This document shows positions 11,348 to 22,599 of a stretch of DNA of 64,000 nucleotides, piece after piece. The position numbers were made by a program, and so were the translations under genes. The notes under the pieces are model-generated. The model ran no database searches and had not been told where the DNA came from. It was given only the letters and a program-made list of their open reading frames with translations. This DNA is from Rhododendron vialii (taxonomy: Eukaryota > Streptophyta > Magnoliopsida > Ericales > Ericaceae), in the NCBI RefSeq assembly GCF_030253575.1, contig NC_080566.1:7387501-7451500 (forward strand), written 5' to 3'. Each line of letters opens with the position of its first letter. The first letter of the stretch is position 1.

Positions 11348-14300
11348 ATGCTAAAGAAACTCAAAAGAAGAGTCACAAAAATCATCACAAAACCATTCAA
11401 GCAAAAACCCAAAAAAACCCAACCTCAACCTCAACCTCCCCTTTCTCCTTCCCCTTCCCCTTCACCACCGCCTCCCTCTCCTCCTCCTCCTCCTCCCACC
11501 ACCATGCCACCGCCAAGGGAAACCCGAACCCACCCGTTTCGCTTCCCCCAAACCCAATCCACCGTCCTCCCCGACCCGGCCCGATTCTTCTCCCCCAACC
11601 TCCTCTCCTCCCCTCTCCCCACCAACTCCTTCTTCCAAAACTTCGTCCTCAAAAACGGCGACCAGCCCGAGTACATCCACCCCTACCTCATCAAATCCTC
11701 TCTCTCCTCCCTCTCTCTCTCCTACCCGTCTCAGTTCTCCTCCCCCGCCTTCACTTACCAGGTCTTCACCCCTGACCTCACCATCTCTTCCGCAAACAAC
11801 ACAAACCCTAGCTCCCCCCACGTGGTCTCTTCCTTCAGCGATCTGGGCTTGACCCTTGACCTGCCTTCTAGTGGTCTCAGGTTTTTCCTCGTTAGGGGCA
11901 GCCCTTACTTGACTTGTGTCGTCTCCAGCAACGTTTCCATAGCTATCTCCACCGTCCATGCCATTCTTCAGTTCAATTCCAATAGCTCTAACACTAAGTA
12001 CACCATTACTCTCAATAATAATCAGAAATGGGTTTTGTATACTTCTTCGCCGATTGACTTGCGTAATGACGTTTCTTCCATAACTTCAGGTGAGTCATGG
12101 CTTTTGTTTCATTCGTTGTTTGTCTTAATTTTTTTGGCTTAGCCTGCGGGCCTGTGTATAGTTTAATGATTTCATTTTCACCTCTTCCATTTATTCGCTG
12201 ACTTTGGAGATATCAAATATTTGAAGGGCGGATTTTGGAATTTTTGGATTCCGACTGAAAAATGGTCTTAATCTGATTTGATTTGAGAATCTGGGTTTGG
12301 TTTGCCTTTGGGACTATTAGCTTCTTCTATTTAACAAGTATAGTAAACAAATTTCAATGTTTAAACCGTCGCTCGGCACTAGTCGGTAAAGGGCCACCTA
12401 GCATCTAAGTACTGACTAGTCGGCCGCCTAAGAGCCCAGGCAGGGATTAGGCAGTCGGCTGCCTAATGTAGGCATTGGACCACCTCCTAGCGCCTAGGCG
12501 GGGAGTAGTCGGCTGATTTTGGAACACTGACATATTTATCCGGTTCTATTAGAATTCAAAATCGGAAGCTATGATAAAAAATCTGTTTCCACATCCATCG
12601 CAAGCACCCCATGCCTGTTATTTCCCTGTTTCCCTGAGTTACGAAGTATTGTCAATAATTAGTAATACTTAATGTCTACGCTGCTTATTATTGGCCTGCT
12701 TCTTGTTTGACCAATTTGCTATAATGGTTTGTTGGTTTTTTTGCACTTTTTTTTTTTTTTGTGTAATTTAAGATTTTTTTGAACAAGAACACAACAAGAT
12801 CTGAGGGGACCCCTGAACATTCATCCAAGTACAAACCGCTGGACTGAAAAAAAATCTCAAAAACAAAACAAAACCTGAAGAACAGACAATACAAAGAACC
12901 CCAAAGCATAAGGACCTATAGAGGATGAAAGACCCGAAATGAGATATTCTAGGCTAAGCACAACAATTTATTTTCATCAGATTTTCTGAGCTTCCTCCAA
13001 GAACTAACATAAGCACGAATATCTGAAGAATCCCCCGTACAACTTGATCAACATCAGCCCCGTAAGTGTTGAAAAACACGATTATTCCTCTCCCTCCATA
13101 AATGGTATATCATAAATGATAGAAGCACATGACAATTTAACAAGAAGATGCTTCAACTTAGCACCCCCACAATGATTTCTTAACCATTCATATTCTGCAG
13201 CCAAGTCCAAGCAAGGTCTGTTACAATCATTCTTTGCCTAGAAATGCTGCCAAACTTGAGAAGAGAACGGGCAGGAGAAGAATAACTGCCCGTGTGATTT
13301 AGTTTCATTCAGTTTTTTTTGCACATTTATTTCGTAGATACCTATTTTGTTGTTATTTTGACAAGTGGCCATGCTGTGTGCAAGTCAAATTTGAAATCAT
13401 ATGTGATGACTAGCAGCCTTCATTCATGTTGTATAGTGAATTATCATGTAGCTTGGCTTAGAAGTATGTGTTATTCTGCACATGTTACTTTTTGAACGAA
13501 TAAATCCAACCCTTAAAAACTTTTATTTGATTTCTGATGGACAGTAACTTCAAATGGCTTCTTTGACACATTAATTCGAGTCACGAGTCTCATGACATAT
13601 TTTTCCTAACTACAGGTGGGTTTGGCGGGATTATACGGATTGCAATTTTACCGGATTCTGATCCTAAGTCTGAAGCAATCCTAGATCAATTCAGTTCTTG
13701 TTATCCGGTATCCGGTGAAGCTGTTTTCGCTAAGCCATTTTGTTTGGAGTACAAGTGGGATAAGAAAGGGTGGGGAGACTTGCTCATGCTTGCCCACCCT
13801 CTCCATGTCCGGCTTCTTGCTGGTAACGAATGTGGAATGACTGTTTTGGACAATTTCAAGTACAAAAGTATTGATGGTGAGCTTGTGGGCATTGTTGGAG
13901 ATTCATGGCTATTGAAATCTGACCCTGTTTCTGTTACTTGGCATTCTATTGGAGGTGTCAAAGAAGAATCATATCCTGAAATTATTGATGCACTTGTCAA
14001 AGATGTTGGGGCTTTAGATGCAGCCTCAATATCGACAAATTCATCTTATTTTTATGGAAAACTTGTTGCAAGAGCAGCAAGGTTAGGTTTAATTGCTGAG
14101 GAGTTGTCTTATGTTGATGTAATCCCAAGTATCCGGAAGTACTTAAAGAATACAATTGAGCCATGGTTAAACGGAACTTTTGGGCCGAACGGATTCTTGT
14201 ATGATGCCAAGTGGGGTGGGATTGTGACTCAACTAGGGTCTTTGGATTCTGGTGCAGATTTCGGGTTTGGTCTCTATAATGATCACCATTACCATTTGGG

Positions 14301-15090
14301 CTATTTTCTTTACGGAATTGCAGTACTAGCAAAGATTGATCCGGCTTGGGGGAGAAAGTACAGGCCTCAAGCTTATTCACTTATGGCAGATTTCATGAAC
14401 TTGGGTAGGCGTGGGAATTCATCGTATCCCCGGTTGAGGTGTTTTGATTTGTGGAAATTACATTCATGGGCTGGAGGGTTAACTGAATTCGGAGATGGGA
14501 GAAATCAAGAGAGCACAAGTGAGGCTGTGAACGCGTACTACTCCGCAGCTTTGATGGGGTTGGCTTATGGGGACACCCACCTTGTTGCCGTTGGATCCAC
14601 ACTCTCAGCAATGGAGATTCATTCGGCTCAAACGTGGTGGCACGTGAGAGAAAGAGATACTTTATATCCACAAGATTTTACAAGGGAGAATAGGGTAGTG
14701 GGGGTTTTATGGGCTAACAAGAGGGACAGTGGTCTTTGGTTTGCTCCGCCCGAGTGGAAGGAATGCAGGCTGGGGATTCAGCTGCTGCCGTTGTTGCCTA
14801 TTTCTGAGGTTTTGTTTTCTGAAATCAGTTTTGTGAAAGAGCTGGTGACGTGGACGTTGCCGGCCTTGGCAAGAGAGGGAGTTGGAGTAGGGTGGAAGGG
14901 GTTTTTGTATGCATTACAAGGGGTTTATGATAAAGAGGGTGCTTTGGGTCAGATTAGAAACTTGAATGGTTTTGACGACGGGAACTCGCTTACGAATCTT
15001 TTGTGGTGGATTCACAGTAGAGGTGGTGATGAAGAAGAAGGGTGTGAGGGGGGAGGGAAGTTCTGCTGGTTTGGTCACTACTGTCATTGA
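11348..15090 (+). CDS. GH81 endo-1,3-beta-glucanase, copy B (two exons)
   Basis: Exon 1 is 11348-12089 and exon 2 is 13616-15090, joined in phase 1 (ACTTCAG|GTGAGT ... CTACAG|GTGGGT). The product is 738 aa, a normal length for a plant GH81 enzyme. It hydrolyses beta-1,3-glucan internally; likely substrates are callose or fungal/oomycete walls. The N-terminus is basic then Pro/Ser-rich (residues 1-55), followed by HPFRFP...QSTVLPDPARFFSP (GH81 N-terminal beta-sandwich) and the catalytic (alpha/alpha)6 part in exon 2. Candidate catalytic residues are present: Asp470 in YNDHHYH, and Glu546 and Glu550 in RNQESTSEAVNAYY. The ATG at 11348 is the first in frame; an internal ATG at 11503 (MPPPRE) is possible. 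No clear cleavable signal peptide was seen. The intron carries a hAT MITE and an antisense LINE tail that are absent from copy C. Confidence 0.93.
12355..12529. mobile_element. hAT-type MITE in intron of GH81 copy B
   Basis: Ends CAATGTTTAAACC and (reverse complement) CAGTGTTCCAAAATC, typical hAT ends. The interior is rich in TAGTCGG/CGCCTAG palindromic motifs. It is flanked by the 8-bp near-duplication ACAAATTT (12347-12354) / ACATATTT (12530-12537). Copy C has the unoccupied site GCAAATTTATCCGG at about 19013, which confirms the boundaries. Related in ends and interior to the 880-bp element at 45267-46146. Confidence 0.85.
12747..13313 (-). mobile_element. 5'-truncated LINE tail, antisense, in intron of GH81 copy B
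   Basis: Begins on the plus strand with a T run (poly-A tail of a minus-strand insert). It is flanked by an 11-bp direct repeat, TTTTTTTGCAC (12736-12746 and about 13314-13324). Copy C has the empty site TTATTTTGCACATTTATTTC at about 19220. The minus strand, allowing frameshifts, reads the zf-RVT tail typical of plant non-LTR retrotransposons: LFFSCPFSSQVWQ, then YEWLRNHCGGAKLKHLLVKL, then SWRKLRKSDEN. It is not functional. Confidence 0.85.
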
Positions 15091-15244
15091 AATGGTAAGT
15101 TCTTGAGTACTTGAGGGTGGCCTTGAATAAGAGGATTTGTGTATGATGCTGAGTATTTCCAAGGCTTCAACCATTCCTTCTGAGAATAACTATATTATTT
15201 TTGATTACTTTCCTCATATCGTTTTATACACCTTGTATTTGTTT

Positions 15245-15327
15245 TTTCTGTTTTTGGGCTCTTTCTCTGCAGACAGGTTGAAGCTAGCCCTTGGCCAGTC
15301 ATGTTATCGGTCCCATGACTACTTGCG
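15245..15327. repeat. 83-bp insertion in 3' flank of GH81 copy B
   Basis: Sequence between two TTGTTT hexamers (15239-15244, 15328-15333) that is missing from the otherwise matching flank of copy A (about 868-882). It contains a pyrimidine tract ending CTGCAG, a splice-acceptor-like motif. The origin is unknown; the flanking hexamer suggests insertion with target duplication. Confidence 0.55.
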
Positions 15328-15614
15328 TTGTTTGAACTGGACCTTGTATTGTTTACATGCCTAAAAATGATATGGATCATTTTGCGTTTCTTCTGAACAT
15401 GTTACTCGCTATTGTATCTTTGCATTTCAGCTTCCAAAACAGACTATTTTAGAGATCTGATTGTTGTGATTTTATTTTGTTTGGTTTTTCCTTCTTTTTT
15501 TTAAGGTATTTTCGATTACATTGAAAGGATTGGTATGAGGTATGAAATGAGTACAGGTGCATAAGAATTTAGAGGAACATAATGGTTTGTTCTCTTTCTC
15601 AGGTTTTCATGGTT

Positions 15615-17084
15615 GAGAAAATCCATTCGTTTTGTTCTGGATAGCTCTCATACATGATATGAAGTGCTAGAAGCTGGTTGCTTCAGATTGCTTCAGATGG
15701 CTGCTTTTGGCATGAGAAATTCATAAATTTTCTTCTTTGGTATGAGAAAAAGTAAAGGATTCCAACCCCAATGCATGGTTGGCTCAGTGTCACCTGCTAA
15801 CCAGAGGCCCCAAGAAGCCTATGGTCGGGTATTCGACTCTCGCTCGTGTCTTACCAGTTTCTGTCTTGAGCTAGTTCACTCGAATGGCTGCCCCAACTTT
15901 TATTGGACCCTGCCAGGGCATGGTGGGTAGGTCATATACCATGTTATAGAAACATTCAGGATCAAGATATCACTGTCTTTGATGTTTAGGAGTTGGGCCC
16001 TAGCCAGACCAATGGGACCCAACCCAATGCCTAGATACCTCCCACATGCAAAGCTGCTTCAATCAGTTACTGACCAAACCTCCCCGGCAATCTGCATCGA
16101 TCTAACATGATCAGACTTCCAATTCTTCAAGAGAGATATGTGACCTTTCAAAAGAAAAAAATGAAAAACAAACAAAAAAGAGCTATATGGGTTGTAAAAC
16201 AACCAATATTACCAAGAGCATATACTATGAGTAATTTTTTTTTTTTTAATCAAGAGTCTAGGAACACATACATTGTGTCTGTAACCGTCTGATGTAAATG
16301 GGCATATGTGCATCAAATGGCTTCAGACACAAGGGTTTATATATATATATATATATATTAAAGACACGGGAGTTGGGTTTACATAAATATGCATATATCT
16401 ATGCTTAATTTAAAAATTACGTAATCAAATTTAGTAACAATAAGCATTTTTCAGATAAAAGAAAAAATGCTTCTTTTAAAAGGCTTAAGTTTGAGCGCCA
16501 AACATTTATTAAGGAAGGAGGAAGTAATAAGTATAGCCATATAACGTAGTAATGTGATGAGTAGTATTGCGATTTTTTACGGAATAATCACAAAATCATC
16601 TCGTTTTTAGCAAATTCATCTTACTTGTGGGTAGTTTTGATCTAAAGGCTTTGATTCACCTATTTTTCAATCTAATGGTCCATATTTAATGAGAGCATCA
16701 TGCTACCATACCACTTGGGAGCATGGTAAAAGTTTGAAAATATAGGCTCTATTTCGACGTAAAAATATTTTATACCGAAAAACATTCTTGGTGTAAAATG
16801 CTTTGTTTTTACTCAAAAATAATATTTTACACCAAAAAACATTCTTGGTGTAAAATGATTTTTTTACTCAAAAATAAAATTCGGTTTTTTATTTTACCAA
16901 GTTTGGTTGGAATTTGGAAGAAATTCAATAGCAAACAACTGATTGTCATTGAATCCTCACAATCTTGCCAAAATTCATCAGCTTGACTATAGTAATTAGA
17001 GAGCATATATAGTATGAGTATAGTATATATGTGCAATAGAAATATATACATGTGTATATACCTATGTTTACTTACGTAAAAGTA
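15615..17084. other. Intergenic between GH81 copies B and C
   Basis: To 16196 this is the duplicated 3' flank. Beyond it is AT-rich DNA with a (TA)n tract (about 16337-16360) and a two-copy tandem repeat of about 57 bp (about 16770-16880, unit containing AACATTCTTGGTGTAAAATG). No gene was recognised. Confidence 0.6.
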
Positions 17085-17124
17085 TATACTATAATTGTGA
17101 AGGACTTCGGGTTGGTACTGTGCA

Positions 17125-17240
17125 GTGAGAAGCACAGTACTCCAAGCCGTCGGATGCGTGAAATGAAATCTGAGTCATCGGATACACAATCCGACAGCTC
17201 AAAGGTGCTGCGCACACAACTGCACAATATCATCCCCAAT
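17125..17240. repeat. Dispersed repeat, copy 1 (upstream of GH81 copy C)
   Basis: Contains GAAATGAAATCTGAG, a CGGAT..ACA..ATC block, GGTGCTGCGCACACAACT and ATCATCCCCAATTCA in the same order as a second copy at about 28845-28945. It interrupts sequence shared with copy B, between two TGTGAAG motifs, so it is an insertion. Family unknown. Confidence 0.6.
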
Positions 17241-17757
17241 TCAACTGTGAAGCAGTGCTTCCATTATAGAGGTGACCCTCTCTCTCTCTCGTGTTTTTTA
17301 CCCTCCGATCCCATGTGAATCCATGGGAAAATTACTTATCTGGAGTTTAGAAGTAAGTTATTTTTCTCTATATGATGAAAAATGTTTATTTTGGAAAATA
17401 TTTGACACATGATTTTGTTTAACTAAATAACGGAAAATAGGTAAAATATTTTACGTTCAAACAAACGGAGTCGAAAAAAATGTACTCTTCTTAAAACTTG
17501 ATTTTTTAATTTTTCTCTCATTCTTTCTTTCCTTTCTTAAATGAAAATGGGTTTCTTTCTTTCCTTTATGAGAAAAGTGCAGATAAAGGATGTCTTGCTC
17601 GTTTGGAAAACTCAAAATTCCGATTTCCAAATTTTTTTCTATATATATGTTCAATCATTATTCTTCTAAAACCTTCCTCAAAATCCAGAAGGAGCAGGTT
17701 ATTTTCAAGAGTTAGTCTTGTTATTTTGACTCCTTTCTCTTAGACCAAGAGAGGACG

Positions 17758-20700
17758 ATGGTGAAATATAGAGAGGTGGTGCAAGGGTTGCAATACAGGG
17801 CAGGGGTTGGTTTGGTAATGGCGGTGATGGTGGTGGTAATGGCGATGGTGATGATGAGGAAGACGGGAGATGAAAACTTGTATTGCAACCCTAACCCTAG
17901 CGATATCACTATCACAAAGCCATGCAAACAAAAACCCCAAAACCCCCAACTTCAACCACCACCTCTTCCTCCTCCTCCCACCACCATGTCACCGCCTGCG
18001 GAAACCGGAACCCACCCGTTTCGCTTCCCCAAAACCCAGTCCACCGTCCTCCCCGACCCGGCCCGCTTCTTCTCCCCCGACCTGCTCTCCTCCCCTCTCC
18101 CCACCAACTCCTTCTTCCAAAACCTCGTCCTCAAAAAAGGCGACCAGCCCGAGTACATCCACCCCTACCTCATCAAATCATCTCTCTCCACCCTCTCTCT
18201 CTCGTACCCGTCTCAGTTCTCCAACCCCGCCTTCGCTTACCAGGCCTTCACCCCTGACCTCACCATCTCTTCCGCAAACAACACAAACCCTGGCTCCGCC
18301 CACGTGGTATCTTCCTTCAGCGATCTGGGTTTGACCCTTGACCTGCCTTCTAGTGGTCTCAGGTTTTTTCTCGTTAGGGGCAGCCCTTACTTGACCTGTG
18401 TCGCCACCAGAAACGTTTCTGTAACTATCTCCACCGTCCATGCCATTCTTCAGTTCAATTCCAATGGCTCTAATACTAAGTACACCATTACTCTCAATAA
18501 TAATCAGAAATGGGTTTTGTATGCTTCTTCGCCGATTAGCTTGAGTAATGACGTTTCTTCCATAACTTCAGGTGAGTCATGGCTTTTGTTTCATTCAATT
18601 TTTGTTTTAATTTTTTGGCTTAGCCTGAGGACCTGTGTGTAGTTTAATGATTTCACCTCTTCCATTGATTCATTGACCTTTTGGAATAGCAGATTTTGGG
18701 ATCTGGGATTTCATCTGAAAAATTGATCTAAAATCTGATTCGATTTCGGAGGAGCTGGGTTTGGTCTGCCTTTGGGACGACCAGACGAGATTCATTTGAA
18801 AGCTGACAAATAGCTTTTGCTCCAACTTAATTGGAACAACTATTCCTCTATCAAGAGGCCTTTGACTCAACGGTATCAGGGTGCACTTAAGTACTAGGAG
18901 AATGGATTAATCTAATTATTCTAAGTTTCTAACCATAGTGACTCTCGCCAATCAAAAAAACAAAGAACTGCTAGCTTCTGCTGCAACTTTAGTATTTAAC
19001 ATTTATTGTAAGCAAATTTATCCGGTTCTATTAGCATCAAAAAATCTTAAGCTATGATCTGAAATCTAATTCCCCATTCATTGCTAACACCTCATGCCTG
19101 CTATTTGGCTTACTTCGTAGTTTACTATTGTCCATTATTGGTAATGCTAAATGTATACGATTATTCTCATCATCGGCCAGCCTGTTGTTTGACTGATTTG
19201 CTATAATGGTTTGTTGGTTATTTTGCACATTTATTTCGTAGGTAGTTATTATTTTTACAATTGGCCATGCTGCTTGTAACTCAATTTGGCCATCAAATAT
19301 GATGACTAGAGACCTTCATTCATATTGTATTGCGAATTATTACGTAGCTTGGTTTAGAAGTATGTGTTATTCTGCACACGTTACTTTTTGAACTAATAAA
19401 TCCAGCCCGTAAAACGTTCATTTGAATTCTGATGGACAATAACTTGGAATGGCTTCTTTGACATAGTTTCCATAACTTCAGGTGGGTTTACCGGGATTAT
19501 ACGGATTGCAATTTTACCAGATTCTGATCCCAAGTCCGAAGCAATCCTAGATCGATTCAGTTCTTGTTATCCAGTATCTGGTGATGCAGTTTTCGATAAG
19601 CCATTTGGTTTGGAGTACAAGTGGGATAAGAAAGGGTGGGGAGACTTGCTCATGCTTGCCCACCCTCTCCATCTTCAGCTTCTTGCGGGTAACGAATGTG
19701 GAATTACTGTTTTGGACAATTTCAAGTACAAAAGCATTGATGGTGAGCTTGTGGGCGTTGTTGGAGATTCATGGCTATTGAAATCTGACCCTGTCTCTGT
19801 TACTTGGCATTCTATTGGAGGTGTCAAAGAAGAATCATATCCTGAAATTATTGATGCACTTGTCAAAGATGTCAGGGCTTTAGATGCAGCCTCAATATCG
19901 ACAGATTCGTCTTATTTTTATGGAAAACTGGTTGCAAGAGCAGCAAGGTTAGGTTTAATTGCTGAGGAGTTGTCTTATGTTGATGTAATGCCAAGTATCC
20001 AAAAGTACTTAAAGAATACAATTGAGCCATGGTTAGACGGAACTTTTGGGCCGAACGGCTTCTTGTATGATGCCAAGTGGGGTGGGATTGTGACTAAATT
20101 AGGGTCTTTGGATTCTGGTGCTGATTTCGGGTTTGGTCTCTATAACGATCACCATTACCATTTGGGCTATTTTCTTTACGGAATTGCAGTGCTAGCAAAG
20201 ATTGATCCGGCTTGGGGGAGAAAGTACAGGCCTCAAGCTTATTCACTTTTGGCAGATTTTATGAACTTGGAAAGGCATGGGAATTCATCGTATCCCCGGT
20301 TGAGGTGTTTCGATTTGTGGAAATTACATTCATGGGCTGGAGGGTTAACTGAATTCGGAGATGGGAGAAATCAAGAGAGCTCAAGTGAGGCTGTGAACGC
20401 TTACTATTCGGCAGCTTTGATGGGGTTGGCTTATGGGGACACCCACCTTGTTGCCATCGGATCCACACTCTCAGCAATGGAGATTCATTCGGCTCAAACG
20501 TGGTGGCACGTGAGAGAAAGAGATACTCTGTATCCACAAGATTTTACAAGAGAGAATAGGTTGATGGGGGTTTTATGGGCTAACAAGAGGGACAGTGGTC
20601 TTTGGTTTGCTCCGCCCGAGTGGAAGGAATGCAGGCTGGGGATTCAGCTGCTGCCGTTGTTGCCTATTTCTGAGGTTTTGTTTTCTGAAATCAGTTTTGT

Positions 20701-20953
20701 GAGAGAGCTGGTGGTGTGGACGTTGCCGACCCTGGCAAGAGAGGGAGTTGGAGAAGGGTGGAAGGGGTTTTTGTATGCATTACAAGGGGTTTATGATAAA
20801 GAGGGTGCTTTGGGTAATATTAGGAACTTGAATGGTTTTGACGACGGGAACTCGCTTACGAATCTTTTGTGGTGGATTCACAGTAGAGGTGGTGATGAAG
20901 AAGGGTGTGAGGGGGGAGGGAAGTTCTGCTGGTTTGGTCACTACAGTCATTAA
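17758..20953 (+). CDS. GH81 endo-1,3-beta-glucanase, copy C (two exons)
   Basis: Exon 1 is 17758-18571 and exon 2 is 19482-20953, joined in phase 1; 761 aa. Same reaction and family as copy B, with which it is nearly collinear from HPFRFPKTQSTVLPDPARFF onward. Candidate catalytic residues are intact: Asp494 in YNDHHYH, and Glu570 and Glu574 in RNQESSSEAVNAYY. The N-terminus differs from B. From the ATG at 17758 it has a Met/Val-rich hydrophobic stretch (VGLVMAVMVVVMAMVMM, about residues 18-34) that could act as a membrane anchor, followed by Pro-rich sequence. Translation may instead start at 17986 (MSPPAETGTHPFRFP), the position equivalent to 11503 in B. The intron acceptor is embedded in a copy of the exon-1 end (see findings). 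The stop is TAA after HYSH. Confidence 0.92.
18778..18968. repeat. About 190-bp insertion in intron of GH81 copy C
   Basis: Separates GCCTTTGGGAC from CTAGCTTCT, which are almost adjacent in copy B (about 12313-12335). It ends in the A-rich CAATCAAAAAAACAAAG. Size and A-rich end suggest a SINE-like insert, but no clear A/B boxes or target duplication could be made out. Confidence 0.4.
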
Positions 20954-21924
20954 AATGTTAACTTCTTGTGTAATTATGTTATTTATGATTGCTTCTGAGA
21001 ATATAGTATAAATTATTTATGATTGATTTCCTCAGCTCGTTTTTTACACCTTGTATTCTTTTACATGCCTAAAAATGATATGGATCGCCGTCAAAAAAAA
21101 AAAAAATGATATGGATCATTTTGCGTTACTCCTGAACATGTTACTCGCTATTGTATTTCTCCATTTCAGCTTCCAAAACAGACTCTTTTGTTAGAGATCT
21201 GATTGTTGTGATTTTAATGTTTGGTTTTTCCTTTTCTTCTTTTTTTAACTGGGTAGGTATTTTCGGTTACACCGAAAGGATTGGTATGAGGTACGAAACG
21301 AGTACAGGTGCATAAGAATTTAGAGGAACGTAATGGTGTGTTCTCTGTCTCAGGTTTTCATGGTTGAGAAAATCCATTCGTTTTGTTGTGGATAGCTCTC
21401 ATACATGATAAGAAGTGCAAGAAGCTAGTTGCTTCAGATGGCTGTTTTCTGGCATGAGAGATTTCATAAAACTTTCTTCTTTGGTATGAGGAAAAATTTA
21501 GGATTCCTACCCCAATGGTTGGCTCAAGTGTCACCTGACAACCAGAGGCCACAAGAAGCCTTTCGTCTGGTATTCGACTCTCGCTTGCATGCTATCAATT
21601 TCCGTCTTGAGCTAGTTCACTCAAATCGCTGCCCCAACTTTGATTGGACCCTGCTAGGGCATGGTGGGTAGGTCTCCCGGATTGGTCAGTTCATGTTATA
21701 GAAACATTCAGGATCAAGAAATCACTGTCTTTAATGTTCAGGAGGTGGGCCCTAGCCATAGTCCAGACCAAGGGGACCCACATGCAAAGCAGCTTCCATC
21801 AGTTGTTGGCCAAACCTCCCCGGCAATCTGCATCTAACATAATCAGACTTCCAAATCTTCAATAGAGATATTTGACCTTTCAGAAGAAAAAAAAGAAAAA
21901 CAAACGAACAAAAGGCAGCTATAT

Positions 21925-22235
21925 GGAAAAGAGTTTCAAGAAATCTGTGCTGAAAGTGACCCTAGCAGCTGTTGTTTATGGAATTTGGTGCGAAAGGAAT
22001 TTGAGAATTTCTCAACAGAAGCTTCGGAGCCTGATGTTTCGGGTTCAAAGGTTTGCAATAACATTAGGGAATGCCATTGTGGCTTGGAGGAATGTCAGCT
22101 CTACGCAGGAAAATAGAGTTTTGTGCAGGAATTTGGGGATCCCTCTCCGCAATTTGAGGTCTGCTGCTGCTATAGTCTAATGGTTTTTCTATTTTTTGTT
22201 GATGGTTTTGGTTGTATAGATCTTGTTGAGCCGAA
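21925..22235 (+). mobile_element. 5'-truncated LINE tail downstream of GH81 copy C
   Basis: An open frame encodes VTLAAVVYGIWCERNLRIS and VQRFAITLGNAIVAWRN, the characteristic C-terminal zf-RVT tail of plant non-LTR retrotransposon reverse transcriptases (consensus-like YxIWxERNxRIF). It ends at the stop near 22180, then 3' UTR and a T-run (about 22240-22263). It begins exactly where the B/C segmental homology stops (after GCTATATGG), so the left boundary is reliable. Dead fragment. Confidence 0.78.
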
Positions 22236-22384
22236 TGATAGTGCCTTTTTTTTTTTTTTTTTTTGGGACAAAAAATAAATATACCAACTGTATTTAAGAC
22301 AAAAAATTTAGGAAGAACTCAACCATGTTGCTAAACAAGATTTAGCAATTGTTAGTGTCTTAAGTTATTTGGCTGTCTAATGGG

Positions 22385-22558
22385 CAAGGATGGAACCAGA
22401 GGGTCTAGTGGCGGCCACCGCCACGACAAGAATTTTAGAATATGTAATTAGTATATGTAAAAACAAAAATTATGCCCAACTTTTATAGTCTCGCCACCAC
22501 TAAATTTTTTTAGTATACATTTCGCCACTGCTAGGATAAAATCCTGGTTCCATCCTTG
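22385..22558. mobile_element. hAT-type MITE, 174 bp
   Basis: Perfect terminal inverted repeats CAAGGATGGAACCAG at both ends. Flanks are CTAATGGG (22377-22384) and CTAATGAG (22559-22566), an 8-bp target duplication with one change. The interior contains GTGGCGGCCACCGCC and CTCGCCACCAC. Non-coding. Confidence 0.85.
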
Positions 22559-22599
22559 CTAATGAGTGCTGGCGCGGTCCGGACGGACATAGGGAAGTG

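Larger units (their letters stand above)
9960..16196. repeat. Segmental duplication unit carrying GH81 copy B
   Basis: Collinear with 17085-21924 around copy C. Shared blocks lie upstream (CTGTGAAGC ... GAATCCATGG; TATGATGAAAAA ... TTTTACGTTCAAACAA; AGGGTTGCAATA), across both exons and the intron, and downstream to GCTATATGG (16188-16196 / 21916-21924), where homology stops abruptly. The copy A flank aligns only to about 1201, so A shares a shorter 3' block. Internal length differences come from insertions listed separately. Confidence 0.85.
17085..21924. repeat. Segmental duplication unit carrying GH81 copy C
   Basis: Partner of 9960-16196; see that entry for the matching blocks. It differs by a dispersed repeat upstream (about 17125-17240), a roughly 190-bp intron insertion (about 18778-18968) and the absence of the MITE and LINE found in copy B. 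Confidence 0.85.

Noticed and set aside
11179-11959. Open frames overlapping GH81 exon 1 in other frames and on the minus strand (Pro/His- or Gly/Glu-rich)
   Set aside because: Shadows of the GC- and Pro-rich exon 1 coding sequence; low-complexity products with no family signal.
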